Shown piece by piece: positions 1 to 6,844 of a stretch of DNA of 11,610 bases (position 1 is its first letter; each line of letters begins with the position of its first letter). The notes beneath the pieces are model-generated. The model saw nothing but the letters and a program-made list of their open reading frames with translations, had not been told where the DNA came from and ran no database searches. Source of the stretch: Rickettsia typhi (lineage in GTDB: Bacteria; Pseudomonadota; Alphaproteobacteria; Rickettsiales; Deianiraeaceae); contig CAMCTP010000029.1 of the NCBI GenBank assembly GCA_945878495.1, forward strand, positions 1-11,610. The letters run 5' to 3'. Position numbers and translations under genes: made by a program.

Positions 1-515
1 TAGAAGTTCTGCAAAATATATATGATGAAAATATAAAAATTGTTCACAGACTTGATAAAGAAACTACCGGTGTCATGATCTTTGCAAAAAATAGAATTTC
101 TGCGATAAAATTCACTGAATTATTTAAATCTAGATTAATTAAAAAAACATACATAGCAAAACTTGATGGAATTCCAAAAATACTATCCGGATCAATTGAG
201 ACAAATATAGATAAAATCAGTGGAGAAAGTTCTGAATCTTTTGCACAAAATGTAAATCAAGGAGGAAAAGTTGCCATTTCTGAATACAATATCATCGAAA
301 TCAATAAGGAAAATAATTCCTGCATAGCTGAATTTAAACCAGAAACCGGAAGAATGCATCAAATTAGACTTCATGCATTGTACATGAATTGCCCAATTAT
401 TGGAGATAGAAAATATAACAAACATTACTCAAATGGAGAAAAAATGAATTTAAGATCAATATCTATAAAACTTTCAGATGAATTAACAATAAATGTTCCA
501 CGTGGAACATTTTGA
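1..515 (+). CDS. RluA-family 23S rRNA pseudouridine synthase, 3' part
   Basis: The gene enters from the left edge. The reading frame is open from base 3, and the ATG at 75 is internal. The visible part is 170 residues. It contains the RluA-family catalytic motif HRLDKETTGVMIFAK, with the nucleophilic Asp encoded at 54-56, upstream of the ATG at 75. It also has the C-terminal family motif GRMHQIRLHALYMNCPIIGD at about 354-413. Enzymes of this family isomerise uridines to pseudouridine in 23S rRNA. The KET form of the catalytic motif leans towards RluC rather than RluD, but the N-terminus, where an S4 domain would be, is not visible. The last residues, NVPRGTF, are encoded by a parS palindrome and look like a replacement of the usual C-terminal tail. 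The family call is secure; the exact target sites are not. Confidence 0.9.
   Translation, partial: EVLQNIYDENIKIVHRLDKETTGVMIFAKNRISAIKFTELFKSRLIKKTYIAKLDGIPKILSGSIETNIDKISGESSESFAQNVNQGGKVAISEYNIIEINKENNSCIAEFKPETGRMHQIRLHALYMNCPIIGDRKYNKHYSNGEKMNLRSISIKLSDELTINVPRGTF
494..509. other. parS-like ParB-binding site, copy 1 (translated)
   Basis: TGTTCCACGTGGAACA is a perfect 16-base palindrome. It matches the ParB centromere consensus TGTTnCACGTGnAACA at every defined base. With its flanks, the symmetry runs from 491 to 512. It lies inside the last codons of the pseudouridine synthase gene and encodes VPRGT of the C-terminus NVPRGTF. Known role of such sites: ParB loading for chromosome segregation, usually near oriC. 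The flanking A and T runs would also let it act as a bidirectional terminator. Confidence 0.85.
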
Positions 516-588
516 AACATCTATATAATAAATACTTTCAGAGAACGCAAGTTAGAGACAGAAGCAATAGCATCTAGAACACAATAAA

Positions 589-604
589 TGTTCCACGTGG
601 AACA
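589..604. other. parS-like ParB-binding site, copy 2 (intergenic)
   Basis: This is the same 16-base palindrome as copy 1, 95 bases further on. The surrounding symmetric AAAT/ATTT flanks are also identical (586-607). It sits in the short convergent gap between the pseudouridine synthase gene and the hypothetical minus-strand gene, whose TAA stop touches the flank of the palindrome. Two copies within 100 bases make a chance match very unlikely. Confidence 0.85.
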
Positions 605-606
605 TT

Positions 607-1068
607 TTACATATTTGATACTCTTTTTTTAAATAATTCTGGATTTAAAGATATAACTTTTGCGTCAAAAATATCTCTATCCATTTCTTTCAACTTTTTT
701 TCCTTTGGGCAATTTTTACGCCAAATACAACCATTTGATATAGAGTCCTTTGCTTTTGATAAAACAAACTCTGGATCCATATCAGCATACCTACAAATTT
801 TTAAAAAATCATAATTATCAAGCTTAAACCATTCAACAGCATCATATCTAGCATTTGCATCTTCTGTTCTTTTTGATAATGTATAGCAATCAGTTATTGC
901 CTGCATAATGACAGCCCTAAATAATGAGATCTCTCCCCTTGCAGATGGATATTTTTCATAATAAGTATTATCATAAAATGTCTCTTTGATTTTTCTTTCA
1001 ACTTTTTGTTGATAAAAGTCGTCATTTTTATCAACAAAATTTCTAATTTCCAAAACATTATCAATCAT
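607..1068 (-). CDS. conserved hypothetical protein, 153 aa
   Basis: I do not recognise a named function. The predicted soluble protein has no signal peptide or membrane segment. It is rich in Lys, Asp and aromatic residues. The middle section (AVIMQAITDCYTLSKRT, then a Trp-containing segment and FLKICRYADMDPEFV) resembles small alphaproteobacterial and phage-like proteins of the type A..W......F..IC..A..DP. This resemblance is from memory and gives no function. The N-terminal region is mostly charged helices. Two Cys in SNGCIWRKNCPKEKK might be structural. It starts with ATG and no clear Shine-Dalgarno sequence is visible. It is transcribed divergently from murF and converges on the pseudouridine synthase gene across parS copy 2. 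Confidence 0.7.
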   Translation of the reverse strand: MIDNVLEIRNFVDKNDDFYQQKVERKIKETFYDNTYYEKYPSARGEISLFRAVIMQAITDCYTLSKRTEDANARYDAVEWFKLDNYDFLKICRYADMDPEFVLSKAKDSISNGCIWRKNCPKEKKLKEMDRDIFDAKVISLNPELFKKRVSNM

Positions 1069-1131
1069 ATATTTTACACTTTTGAATAATCAAATGTCTG
1101 ATAAAATTAGCTGGAAGCAAAAAATAAAATG

Positions 1132-1161
1132 TTGACAATTAATTAAAAATACCTTTATCAA
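1132..1161 (+). promoter_or_regulatory. putative sigma-70 promoter of murF
   Basis: A perfect -35 box TTGACA (1132-1137) is followed after 18 bases by TATCAA (1156-1161), which matches the -10 consensus at four of six positions. Transcription would start near 1168, leaving a leader of about 17 bases before the murF ATG at 1185. The short leader fits the lack of a Shine-Dalgarno sequence. This is read from the sequence only. Confidence 0.45.
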
Positions 1162-1184
1162 TCTATGTAATTATATTTCTAATC

Positions 1185-2615
1185 ATGATACTTACATCAA
1201 ATGAAATTTTTAAATCCATAGAAAATGCTAAATTTATAGGATTTTTGACAAATGAAACAATATCAAGCTATCATATAGATAGCAGGAGTGTTGTAGAGAA
1301 TTGTGCATTTTTTGCCTTTAATGGAGAGAAAGTCGATGGACATGACTTCATATATCACGCAATAAAAAATGGTTCAAAATGCATAATAGCCGAAAGATTG
1401 CCGAAAAACATAGATCCAACAAAATTACCAAGAAATGTATCAATAATAATTGTTGAAGATATCATAACATCTATTCAAAAAGTTGCTTCATTCGCAAGGT
1501 CTAGAATGAAAGCAAAAATTGTTTGCGTAACTGGCAGCATAGGTAAAACAACGACAAAAGAAATGATTGGTTTTGTATTACAAAACTTCATCAGCACATA
1601 TACTTCACCTGGAAATAAGAACAATCACATAGGTATGCCATTAAGCCTCCTAAATGCAAAAGAGGATGCAAAATTAATAATTCTTGAACTTGGAATGAAT
1701 AGTTCAGGAGAAATATCAATGCTTTCTAAAATAGCGAAACCTGATATATCAATAATTACTACAATAGCACCAGCTCATATTGGAAGATTCAACTCACTAG
1801 AAGATATAGCATCTGCGAAAGCTGAAATAATAGACGGAATGAATGAAAATGGAATATTAATCTTAAATCAGACAAACAGCTTTTTTAAATTTATATCCAA
1901 AAAAGCAAAAGATAAAGGAATTAAAACAATTATCGGTCTTGGAGATCATGAGAAATCTCCAATATATATGGATAACTTTCAAATAGGATTTAACTCTTCT
2001 GAATTCGATATATTTATAAAATCAAGCACAAATGGAGATGAAATAGTAAAAACATCGACAATGAGTATTTCCCATAGCATTGCGTTTAACTCAATATTTA
2101 TATTTGCATTAGCAAAATTACTTCGTCTCGACTGCAATGAAGTTTCAAGATATCTAAAAAAATTCAAAGGCGTTGATGGTAGAGGAAATATAGAAAAAAT
2201 TAAATCTGGGAAAAAAGAAATCATAATTATCAATGATTGTTACAACTCAAGTCCTGAGTCTGTAAAATCCGGAATTCAAACTCTAGTGGCATTAAAACAA
2301 AAACAGAAAAATGCTAGAGCAATTTGCGTACTTGGCGATATGCTTGAATTGGGAGATTTTTCATATCAATACCATAGAGATCTTGGTAATGAGATTGCTA
2401 ATATGGAAAATGTTGATGGCGTTATATGTGTTGGTTCAGAGTCGAAAATTCTATACGATGCACTTCCTGAAAATAAAAGATTGGGCTATTATGAAAATAC
2501 AGAAATAGCTAGAAGACCAATAAGAGATACCCTGCAAAATGAAGATATAGTGTTGTTTAAAGCTTCCAGAGGAATTCATCTTGAAACTGTTATAGAAAAA
2601 TTATTTCAAAGCTAA
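1185..2615 (+). CDS. murF: UDP-N-acetylmuramoyl-tripeptide--D-alanyl-D-alanine ligase
   Basis: Cytoplasmic Mur ligase that adds D-Ala-D-Ala to UDP-MurNAc-tripeptide with ATP, the last soluble step of peptidoglycan precursor synthesis. The protein has 476 residues, a normal length. The N-terminal substrate domain carries IDSRSVVENCAFFAFNGEKV (31-50). The ATPase domain has the P-loop VTGSIGKTTTKEM (115-127), GNKNNHIGMPLSLL (143-156), ELGMN (168-172) and the TTIAPAHIGRF and AKAE segment (192-214), where the carbamylated Lys and Mg-binding residues of the family lie. The C-terminal domain shows NDCYNSSPESVKSG (from 350) and LGDMLELG (383-390), both typical of MurF. It is led by its own promoter-like sequence. 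The TenA-like gene follows after two bases, so the two are probably co-transcribed. In Rickettsiales murF normally belongs to the mur/fts set, and here it stands apart from other mur genes. Confidence 0.96.
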   Translation: MILTSNEIFKSIENAKFIGFLTNETISSYHIDSRSVVENCAFFAFNGEKVDGHDFIYHAIKNGSKCIIAERLPKNIDPTKLPRNVSIIIVEDIITSIQKVASFARSRMKAKIVCVTGSIGKTTTKEMIGFVLQNFISTYTSPGNKNNHIGMPLSLLNAKEDAKLIILELGMNSSGEISMLSKIAKPDISIITTIAPAHIGRFNSLEDIASAKAEIIDGMNENGILILNQTNSFFKFISKKAKDKGIKTIIGLGDHEKSPIYMDNFQIGFNSSEFDIFIKSSTNGDEIVKTSTMSISHSIAFNSIFIFALAKLLRLDCNEVSRYLKKFKGVDGRGNIEKIKSGKKEIIIINDCYNSSPESVKSGIQTLVALKQKQKNARAICVLGDMLELGDFSYQYHRDLGNEIANMENVDGVICVGSESKILYDALPENKRLGYYENTEIARRPIRDTLQNEDIVLFKASRGIHLETVIEKLFQS

Positions 2616-2617
2616 AG

Positions 2618-3412
2618 ATGCAAAAACTGAATATGCAAAGAATTATTTTTTCATTGTCATTAAGCGGTTGCTCATTTTATAATAATCACTTTTACAAAAA
2701 CTATTCAACAAATTTATTTAAATACTACGATAATGTAATATCAAAAGATCATGCAGAAATAAGATCTGCTTGGGTAAAAACTAACTATAAGTTTAATGAT
2801 ACTATCAAGACAAGACTTGTAAAAGGAATAGAAATGGACAATTTAGAAGAAAAAGAATTCAATGCATTTCTCCTTCCTGATTTAATTTATTTAAAAAATC
2901 TAGCTCTATTTCTTAAAAATAGATCTAACTCAGAAGCCAATCAAGATATAAAAAATATACTAGAAGCGAGATCAAATATGTTCATGAAATCTTATAATAA
3001 TTATGCTTTTAAATTTAAAAACATCGAACATAAAAGTATCAACAACGACTATTTAATAAGAAATCATTTTAAATATCTCGGATCATTGTCTAACAATGAA
3101 CTAATAATTGCAATGCTTCCGTGTATGGCAAATTTTAGAGCAATTGGCATATATCTTAATAATAGAGTTCCTCAAACTTCCCAATGGCGATGGTTTGTTG
3201 AAAGAAGAATAAGGCCGGAGCTTCTAGAAGTTTTAAATGAATTTTCAAAACAAGCAAATGAACAAATAGCTCAAAAAATCGTTTCACCAAAGAATGCATT
3301 GGAGATTTTAGAAAAAAATATAGACTTTGATAACAATTTTATCAATGAATCAATGTCAAATAAAACTCTGATTCAAGAAATCATCAAAAATGTTCCACGT
3401 GGAACATTTTAA
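2618..3412 (+). CDS. TenA/haem-oxygenase-fold protein with lipobox-like N-terminus
   Basis: 264 residues. From about residue 56 it follows the TenA (thiaminase II) pattern: FNAFLLPDLIYLKNLALFL (81-99), where D88 and Y91 match the QD..YL motif; AMLPCMANFRAIGIYL (165-180), where C169 matches the catalytic Cys of the LPC motif; and QWRWFVERRIRPE (189-201), matching the W-E-Y helix. TenA proteins hydrolyse thiamine breakdown products, while related PqqC/CADD proteins do other chemistry, so the substrate is not predictable. The N-terminus is about 30 residues longer than usual. It reads as K/R, then IIFSLSLS, then LSGC (Cys18), which fits a weak lipoprotein signal and would be odd for a cytoplasmic enzyme. 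The ATG at 2633 is an alternative start. The last residues NVPRGTF come from parS copy 3. Its stop overlaps the stop of the convergent dipeptidase gene. Confidence 0.6.
   Translation: MQKLNMQRIIFSLSLSGCSFYNNHFYKNYSTNLFKYYDNVISKDHAEIRSAWVKTNYKFNDTIKTRLVKGIEMDNLEEKEFNAFLLPDLIYLKNLALFLKNRSNSEANQDIKNILEARSNMFMKSYNNYAFKFKNIEHKSINNDYLIRNHFKYLGSLSNNELIIAMLPCMANFRAIGIYLNNRVPQTSQWRWFVERRIRPELLEVLNEFSKQANEQIAQKIVSPKNALEILEKNIDFDNNFINESMSNKTLIQEIIKNVPRGTF
3391..3406. other. parS-like ParB-binding site, copy 3 (translated)
   Basis: Third identical TGTTCCACGTGGAACA palindrome, 2.8 kb from copy 2. Symmetry extends to 24 bases (3387-3410). It forms the last codons of the TenA-like gene, in the same reading frame as copy 1, and it abuts the stop codon of the convergent dipeptidase gene. 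The A-run before it and T-run after it could also end transcription on both strands. Confidence 0.85.
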
Positions 3413-4023
3413 ACTTTTGGATAATTTTTATAATCAGGATATACTGAATATATTCTTAAATTATAATGCCACCATTCACTTGGCAAGGGTGTAAATCCAG
3501 AAACAGACATTATACCAGCAAGAATTAACCTATTGTGTAATATTTTTGGGTCAACATCATGTCTATGATGAGCAATTTCCTCAAAACAATCAAATTCAGT
3601 ACCCATGTCAAACTCTTTGTTTGTTTTTTTATCAACCAGGGTTAAGTCAATAGCAACGCCTCTTGTATGAGTTGCCACTCCTTTTCTAGGATCACTTACA
3701 TATATTTCATTATTTATCTGTTCAAATAATTTTGTCTGAACTGATAAAGGTCTATAACCATCAAACACTTTAATTTTATAGCCAAGTTTATCGGCGTATT
3801 TAATTGCTATTTTTAACTTTTCCGCACTATCTTTATGTAAAAATAGATCGCTATTTTGATAGATTTTTTCACCTGTAAAATTATTCTTTGTAGCATACCT
3901 TATATCAAAAATAACATCGTATTCTTTTTTGGTAATTTTAACTAAATTATTATTTTTTGATACTTTATTATTTATACATGATGACATGGTAAGCAACAAA
4001 CATAATAGAAAATATTTTTTCAT
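3409..4023 (-). CDS. VanX/DdpX-type D-alanyl-D-alanine dipeptidase, predicted lipoprotein
   Basis: Zn-dependent dipeptidase that cleaves free D-Ala-D-Ala. The zinc and catalytic residues of the VanX family are all present: DGYRP (Arg91), THTRGVAIDL (His119, Asp126) and SEWWHY (Glu183, His186). I place the start at the ATG at 4023, giving 204 residues, because MKKYFLLCLLLTMSSC is then a typical lipoprotein signal with Cys16. The frame extends two codons further to a TTG, which is less likely. A lipoprotein signal puts the enzyme at the cell envelope, where it would act on D-Ala-D-Ala in the periplasm, for example from peptidoglycan turnover. There are no vanS, vanR, vanH or vanA genes here, so glycopeptide resistance is not suggested. 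The 3' end overlaps the TenA-like gene by four bases. Confidence 0.9.
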   Translation of the reverse strand: MKKYFLLCLLLTMSSCINNKVSKNNNLVKITKKEYDVIFDIRYATKNNFTGEKIYQNSDLFLHKDSAEKLKIAIKYADKLGYKIKVFDGYRPLSVQTKLFEQINNEIYVSDPRKGVATHTRGVAIDLTLVDKKTNKEFDMGTEFDCFEEIAHHRHDVDPKILHNRLILAGIMSVSGFTPLPSEWWHYNLRIYSVYPDYKNYPKV

Positions 4024-4087
4024 ATACAATAAAACTTTACAATTAAAAAAACTTAATTATTAAAATCACTATAAGTATTCTCATAAA

Positions 4088-5869
4088 ATGCAACACTTAA
4101 AAATAAAAAATACATACGAATATGATGTTATAGTAATCGGAGCAGGTGGCGCTGGACTTAGATCTACCCTGGGAATGGCATCAAAAGGAATAAAAACAGC
4201 ATGCATAACAAAAGTATTTCCAACAAGAAGTCACACCGTGGCTGCTCAGGGAGGTATATCCGCTGCCCTCGGGAATATGGGAGAAGATGACTGGAGATGG
4301 CACATGTACGATACAATTAAAGGTTCTGACTGGCTGGGAGATCAAGACGCAATAGAATATATGTGTAAAACTGCACCCCAAGCAATAATAGAATTGGAAA
4401 ACTTTGGCGTTCCATTTTCAAGAACCAAAGAAGGGAAAATATATCAAAGACCGTTTGGAGGAATGACTAAAAATTTCGGCGAAGGCGGAGCTGCTCAAAG
4501 AACATGTGCAGCGGCAGATAGGACTGGACACGCAATTCTTCATACTCTATATCAACAATGTTTAAAACACAATGCTGAGTTTTTTATCGAATATTTTGTA
4601 ACAGATTTAATTAAAAATGAAAACGGTGGATTTTCTGGATGTCTTGCGGTTGATCTAGAAACCGGAGAATTAAGTATTTTCAAAGCAAAAATAATCGTGC
4701 TAGCAACAGGAGGATATGGAAGAGCATATTTCTCAGCAACATCAGCTCATACCTGTACTGGAGACGGAGGAGGAATGGTAGCAAGACAAGGAATAGCACT
4801 TGAAGACATGGAGTTTGTACAATTTCACCCAACTGGAATATATGGATCAGGATGTCTAATAACTGAAGGTGTAAGAGGCGAGGGCGGATATTTGGTAAAT
4901 TCAAATGGAGAAAGATTCATGGAAAAATATGCACCAAGTGCTAAAGATCTTGCCTCAAGAGATGTAGTTTCAAGGTCAATGACAATCGAAATAAACGAGG
5001 GCAGGGGATGCGGACCAAATAAAGATCATGTATATTTGAGATTAGATCACCTAGATCAAGATATAATAAAAACAAGACTTCCTGGTATATCAGAATCTGC
5101 GAAAATTTTCGCAAATGTCGATGTAACAAAAGAACCAATACCTGTTATCCCAACGGTTCATTACAATATGGGTGGAATACCAACGAATTACAAAGGTGAA
5201 GTTATTGACAAAGATGGAAATATCGTAGAAGGCTTAATGGCAATAGGTGAAGCTGCTTGTGTTTCTGTTCATGGAGCAAATAGACTTGGGTCAAATTCAT
5301 TACTAGATCTAGTTGTATTTGGAAGATCTGCTGCAATTAGAGCTGAAGAAATTCTACAATCATCAGGCTCAGTTCCAAATCTTGATAAATCTTCAATCGA
5401 CTTTGCACTCACTAGATTCTATGATACTTTAAATTCAAACGGAGATATAACAACAGCAGAACTAAGACTTGAAATGCAAAAAACAATGCAAAAGCACGCC
5501 GCTGTATTCAGAGAAGAAAAATTGCTATCAGATGGAGTAGAGCAAATGTCTAAAATATTTAAAGACTACTCAAATATCAAGGTTAGCGATAAAAGTATGA
5601 TATATAATACCGATCTAATCGAAACCTTTGAACTTTCAAATCTTCTTTATCAAGCCGTTGCAACTATAAATGCAGCACTTGCTAGAAAAGAATCAAGAGG
5701 TGCTCATGCAAGAGAAGACTTCGCTGAAAGAGACGATGCTAATTTCATGCATCATAGCATGATAAATGTAAATTCAAATGGAGATGTTAAAATTGATAAA
5801 AAATCTGTTACCTTGTCAACCATGACAAATGAATGCGATGCAATACCTCCTAAGAAAAGGGTTTATTAA
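4088..5869 (+). CDS. sdhA: succinate dehydrogenase flavoprotein subunit
   Basis: FAD-carrying catalytic subunit of respiratory complex II, which oxidises succinate to fumarate at the inner face of the cytoplasmic membrane. The 593 residues cover the whole family. The dinucleotide fold GAGGAGLR is at 18-25, and the His that binds FAD covalently is in RSHTVAAQGG (His49). Active-site residues fit the family: FHPTG (His247), ITEGVRGEGG (Glu260), ASRDVVSR (Arg291), HYNMGG (His358) and ANRLGSNSLLDLVVFGR (Arg399). The C-terminus ends PPKKRVY, as usual. It starts with ATG 64 bases from the divergent dipeptidase gene, and no clear Shine-Dalgarno sequence is seen. sdhB, sdhC and sdhD are absent on both sides, so complex II must be encoded at more than one locus. 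Confidence 0.97.
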   Translation: MQHLKIKNTYEYDVIVIGAGGAGLRSTLGMASKGIKTACITKVFPTRSHTVAAQGGISAALGNMGEDDWRWHMYDTIKGSDWLGDQDAIEYMCKTAPQAIIELENFGVPFSRTKEGKIYQRPFGGMTKNFGEGGAAQRTCAAADRTGHAILHTLYQQCLKHNAEFFIEYFVTDLIKNENGGFSGCLAVDLETGELSIFKAKIIVLATGGYGRAYFSATSAHTCTGDGGGMVARQGIALEDMEFVQFHPTGIYGSGCLITEGVRGEGGYLVNSNGERFMEKYAPSAKDLASRDVVSRSMTIEINEGRGCGPNKDHVYLRLDHLDQDIIKTRLPGISESAKIFANVDVTKEPIPVIPTVHYNMGGIPTNYKGEVIDKDGNIVEGLMAIGEAACVSVHGANRLGSNSLLDLVVFGRSAAIRAEEILQSSGSVPNLDKSSIDFALTRFYDTLNSNGDITTAELRLEMQKTMQKHAAVFREEKLLSDGVEQMSKIFKDYSNIKVSDKSMIYNTDLIETFELSNLLYQAVATINAALARKESRGAHAREDFAERDDANFMHHSMINVNSNGDVKIDKKSVTLSTMTNECDAIPPKKRVY

Positions 5870-6007
5870 TTTCTTATCCAAAAAAGTTTTGATTGAATTA
5901 TTTACTATCTAACCACAAATCGAAAGTTATAGATTAATATTTTAACTTCACGATAGTTTCAATTTAGTTAATTAATTATGCGAATAAATTATTGATTGTA
6001 TTATCTA

Positions 6008-6607
6008 TCAAAACTTAACCCCAAATCCGATCGAATATAAGGTACCACCATTTGCAATTCCATCAAAAGAAAGATTTTGCTTTATCATATTTATCCTTCC
6101 GAAAATATCTTGACTGAAATCTTTTTTCACTCCAATACCGTATTCATAACCAAAAGAATATCCTCCTTGTTGAGCTGCTCCATTTACTGTCGCTCCGGTA
6201 AATTTTACCGAATTAATACCCTGAACTGCTCCGAATATACCAAGAATTTGATAATTAGTAATACCGATTGGTATTTTTAATCCCAGATCGTATCTCATTA
6301 AAATAATTTGACTATTCACTGAATCAATTCCATATTGACCACCTGTTGCTTTGTGCGCAGCTTTTGTTGAATCATACCCAAATTCAAAATAAAAGTAATC
6401 ATTTATATCAAAGCCTAGAAAAAAACCCATCGCTTGATTATTTTTTGGCATAATGGAGCTATAATCAATTCCAGCTTTTTGTGTGTACTCATAGCTACCA
6501 ATTCCAGCCTGAATACCAAGATATGGATTTAACAAAACATCAGCTTTTGCTGAAGATGAAAAGATTGTTGTTAATAGTGATACTAAGAAAAATATGTATT
6601 TTTTCAT
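6008..6607 (-). CDS. small outer-membrane beta-barrel protein (OmpA/OmpW-like size)
   Basis: 199 residues from the ATG at 6607; a longer frame starts at a TTG at 6661 but would put 18 residues before a standard signal peptide. Signal: MKKYIFFLVSLLTTIFSSSAKA, with likely cleavage after AKA (residue 22). The mature part begins DVLLNPYLGIQAGIG and alternates aromatic and glycine residues in strands, for example FFLGFDINDYFYFEFGYDS and YSFGYEYGIGVKKDF. It ends in GFGVKF with a terminal Phe, the classic BAM recognition signal. The length fits an eight-stranded barrel. Such proteins are common surface antigens in host-associated alphaproteobacteria. Its exact family is not clear. It is convergent with sdhA and lies downstream of the aldolase gene, but a 237-base gap and promoter-like elements suggest its own transcript. 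Confidence 0.82.
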   Translation of the reverse strand: MKKYIFFLVSLLTTIFSSSAKADVLLNPYLGIQAGIGSYEYTQKAGIDYSSIMPKNNQAMGFFLGFDINDYFYFEFGYDSTKAAHKATGGQYGIDSVNSQIILMRYDLGLKIPIGITNYQILGIFGAVQGINSVKFTGATVNGAAQQGGYSFGYEYGIGVKKDFSQDIFGRINMIKQNLSFDGIANGGTLYSIGFGVKF

Positions 6608-6631
6608 AAGAAATAGAAATTCTGAACTCTT

Positions 6632-6661
6632 TTCTACTAGGAGTAGAATTTTAAGTGTCAA
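6632..6661 (-). promoter_or_regulatory. promoter-like -35 box and inverted repeat upstream of the outer-membrane protein gene
   Basis: On the minus strand a perfect TTGACA (6656-6661) stands upstream of a perfect inverted repeat TTCTACT-AGG-AGTAGAA (6632-6648). The only -10 candidate in spacing (TAGAAA after 19 bases) is weak and lies in the repeat. The repeat could be an operator or a leader hairpin. This is weak evidence. Confidence 0.3.
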
Positions 6662-6844
6662 GATTTTTTTATTTAAGTGTAATTAGTGTAATTATTTTTA
6701 AACCCACCTAATAACAATACTTTCTATAAGCTTATGATAATAAATTAATAAATATTTACACAAAGTCTTGACTTCAATTAGAATAAATATAAAATTCCTC
6801 TTTTTAAATACTAATATTTAAAAATATTCAGGCCAATAAATATA

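Noticed and set aside
4024..4029. TTG start two codons upstream of the dipeptidase ATG
   Set aside because: The ATG at 4023 gives a standard lipoprotein signal and no Shine-Dalgarno sequence favours the TTG.
5870..6007. tRNA or terminator between sdhA and the outer-membrane protein gene
   Set aside because: No cloverleaf, GC-rich stem or T-run was found; it is AT-rich sequence with nothing I can support.
6008..6661. Longer outer-membrane protein starting at TTG 6661
   Set aside because: It would place 18 residues before a normal signal peptide; the ATG at 6607 begins MKKYIFFL and is the better start.
6777..6810. Plus-strand TTGACT followed by TATAAA
   Set aside because: The spacing is only about 14 bases and no plus-strand gene follows for more than 1 kb.
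6782..6844. AT-only inverted repeat AATATT/AATATT after the aldolase gene as terminator
   Set aside because: The stem is short and made of A-T pairs only, which is expected by chance in this composition.
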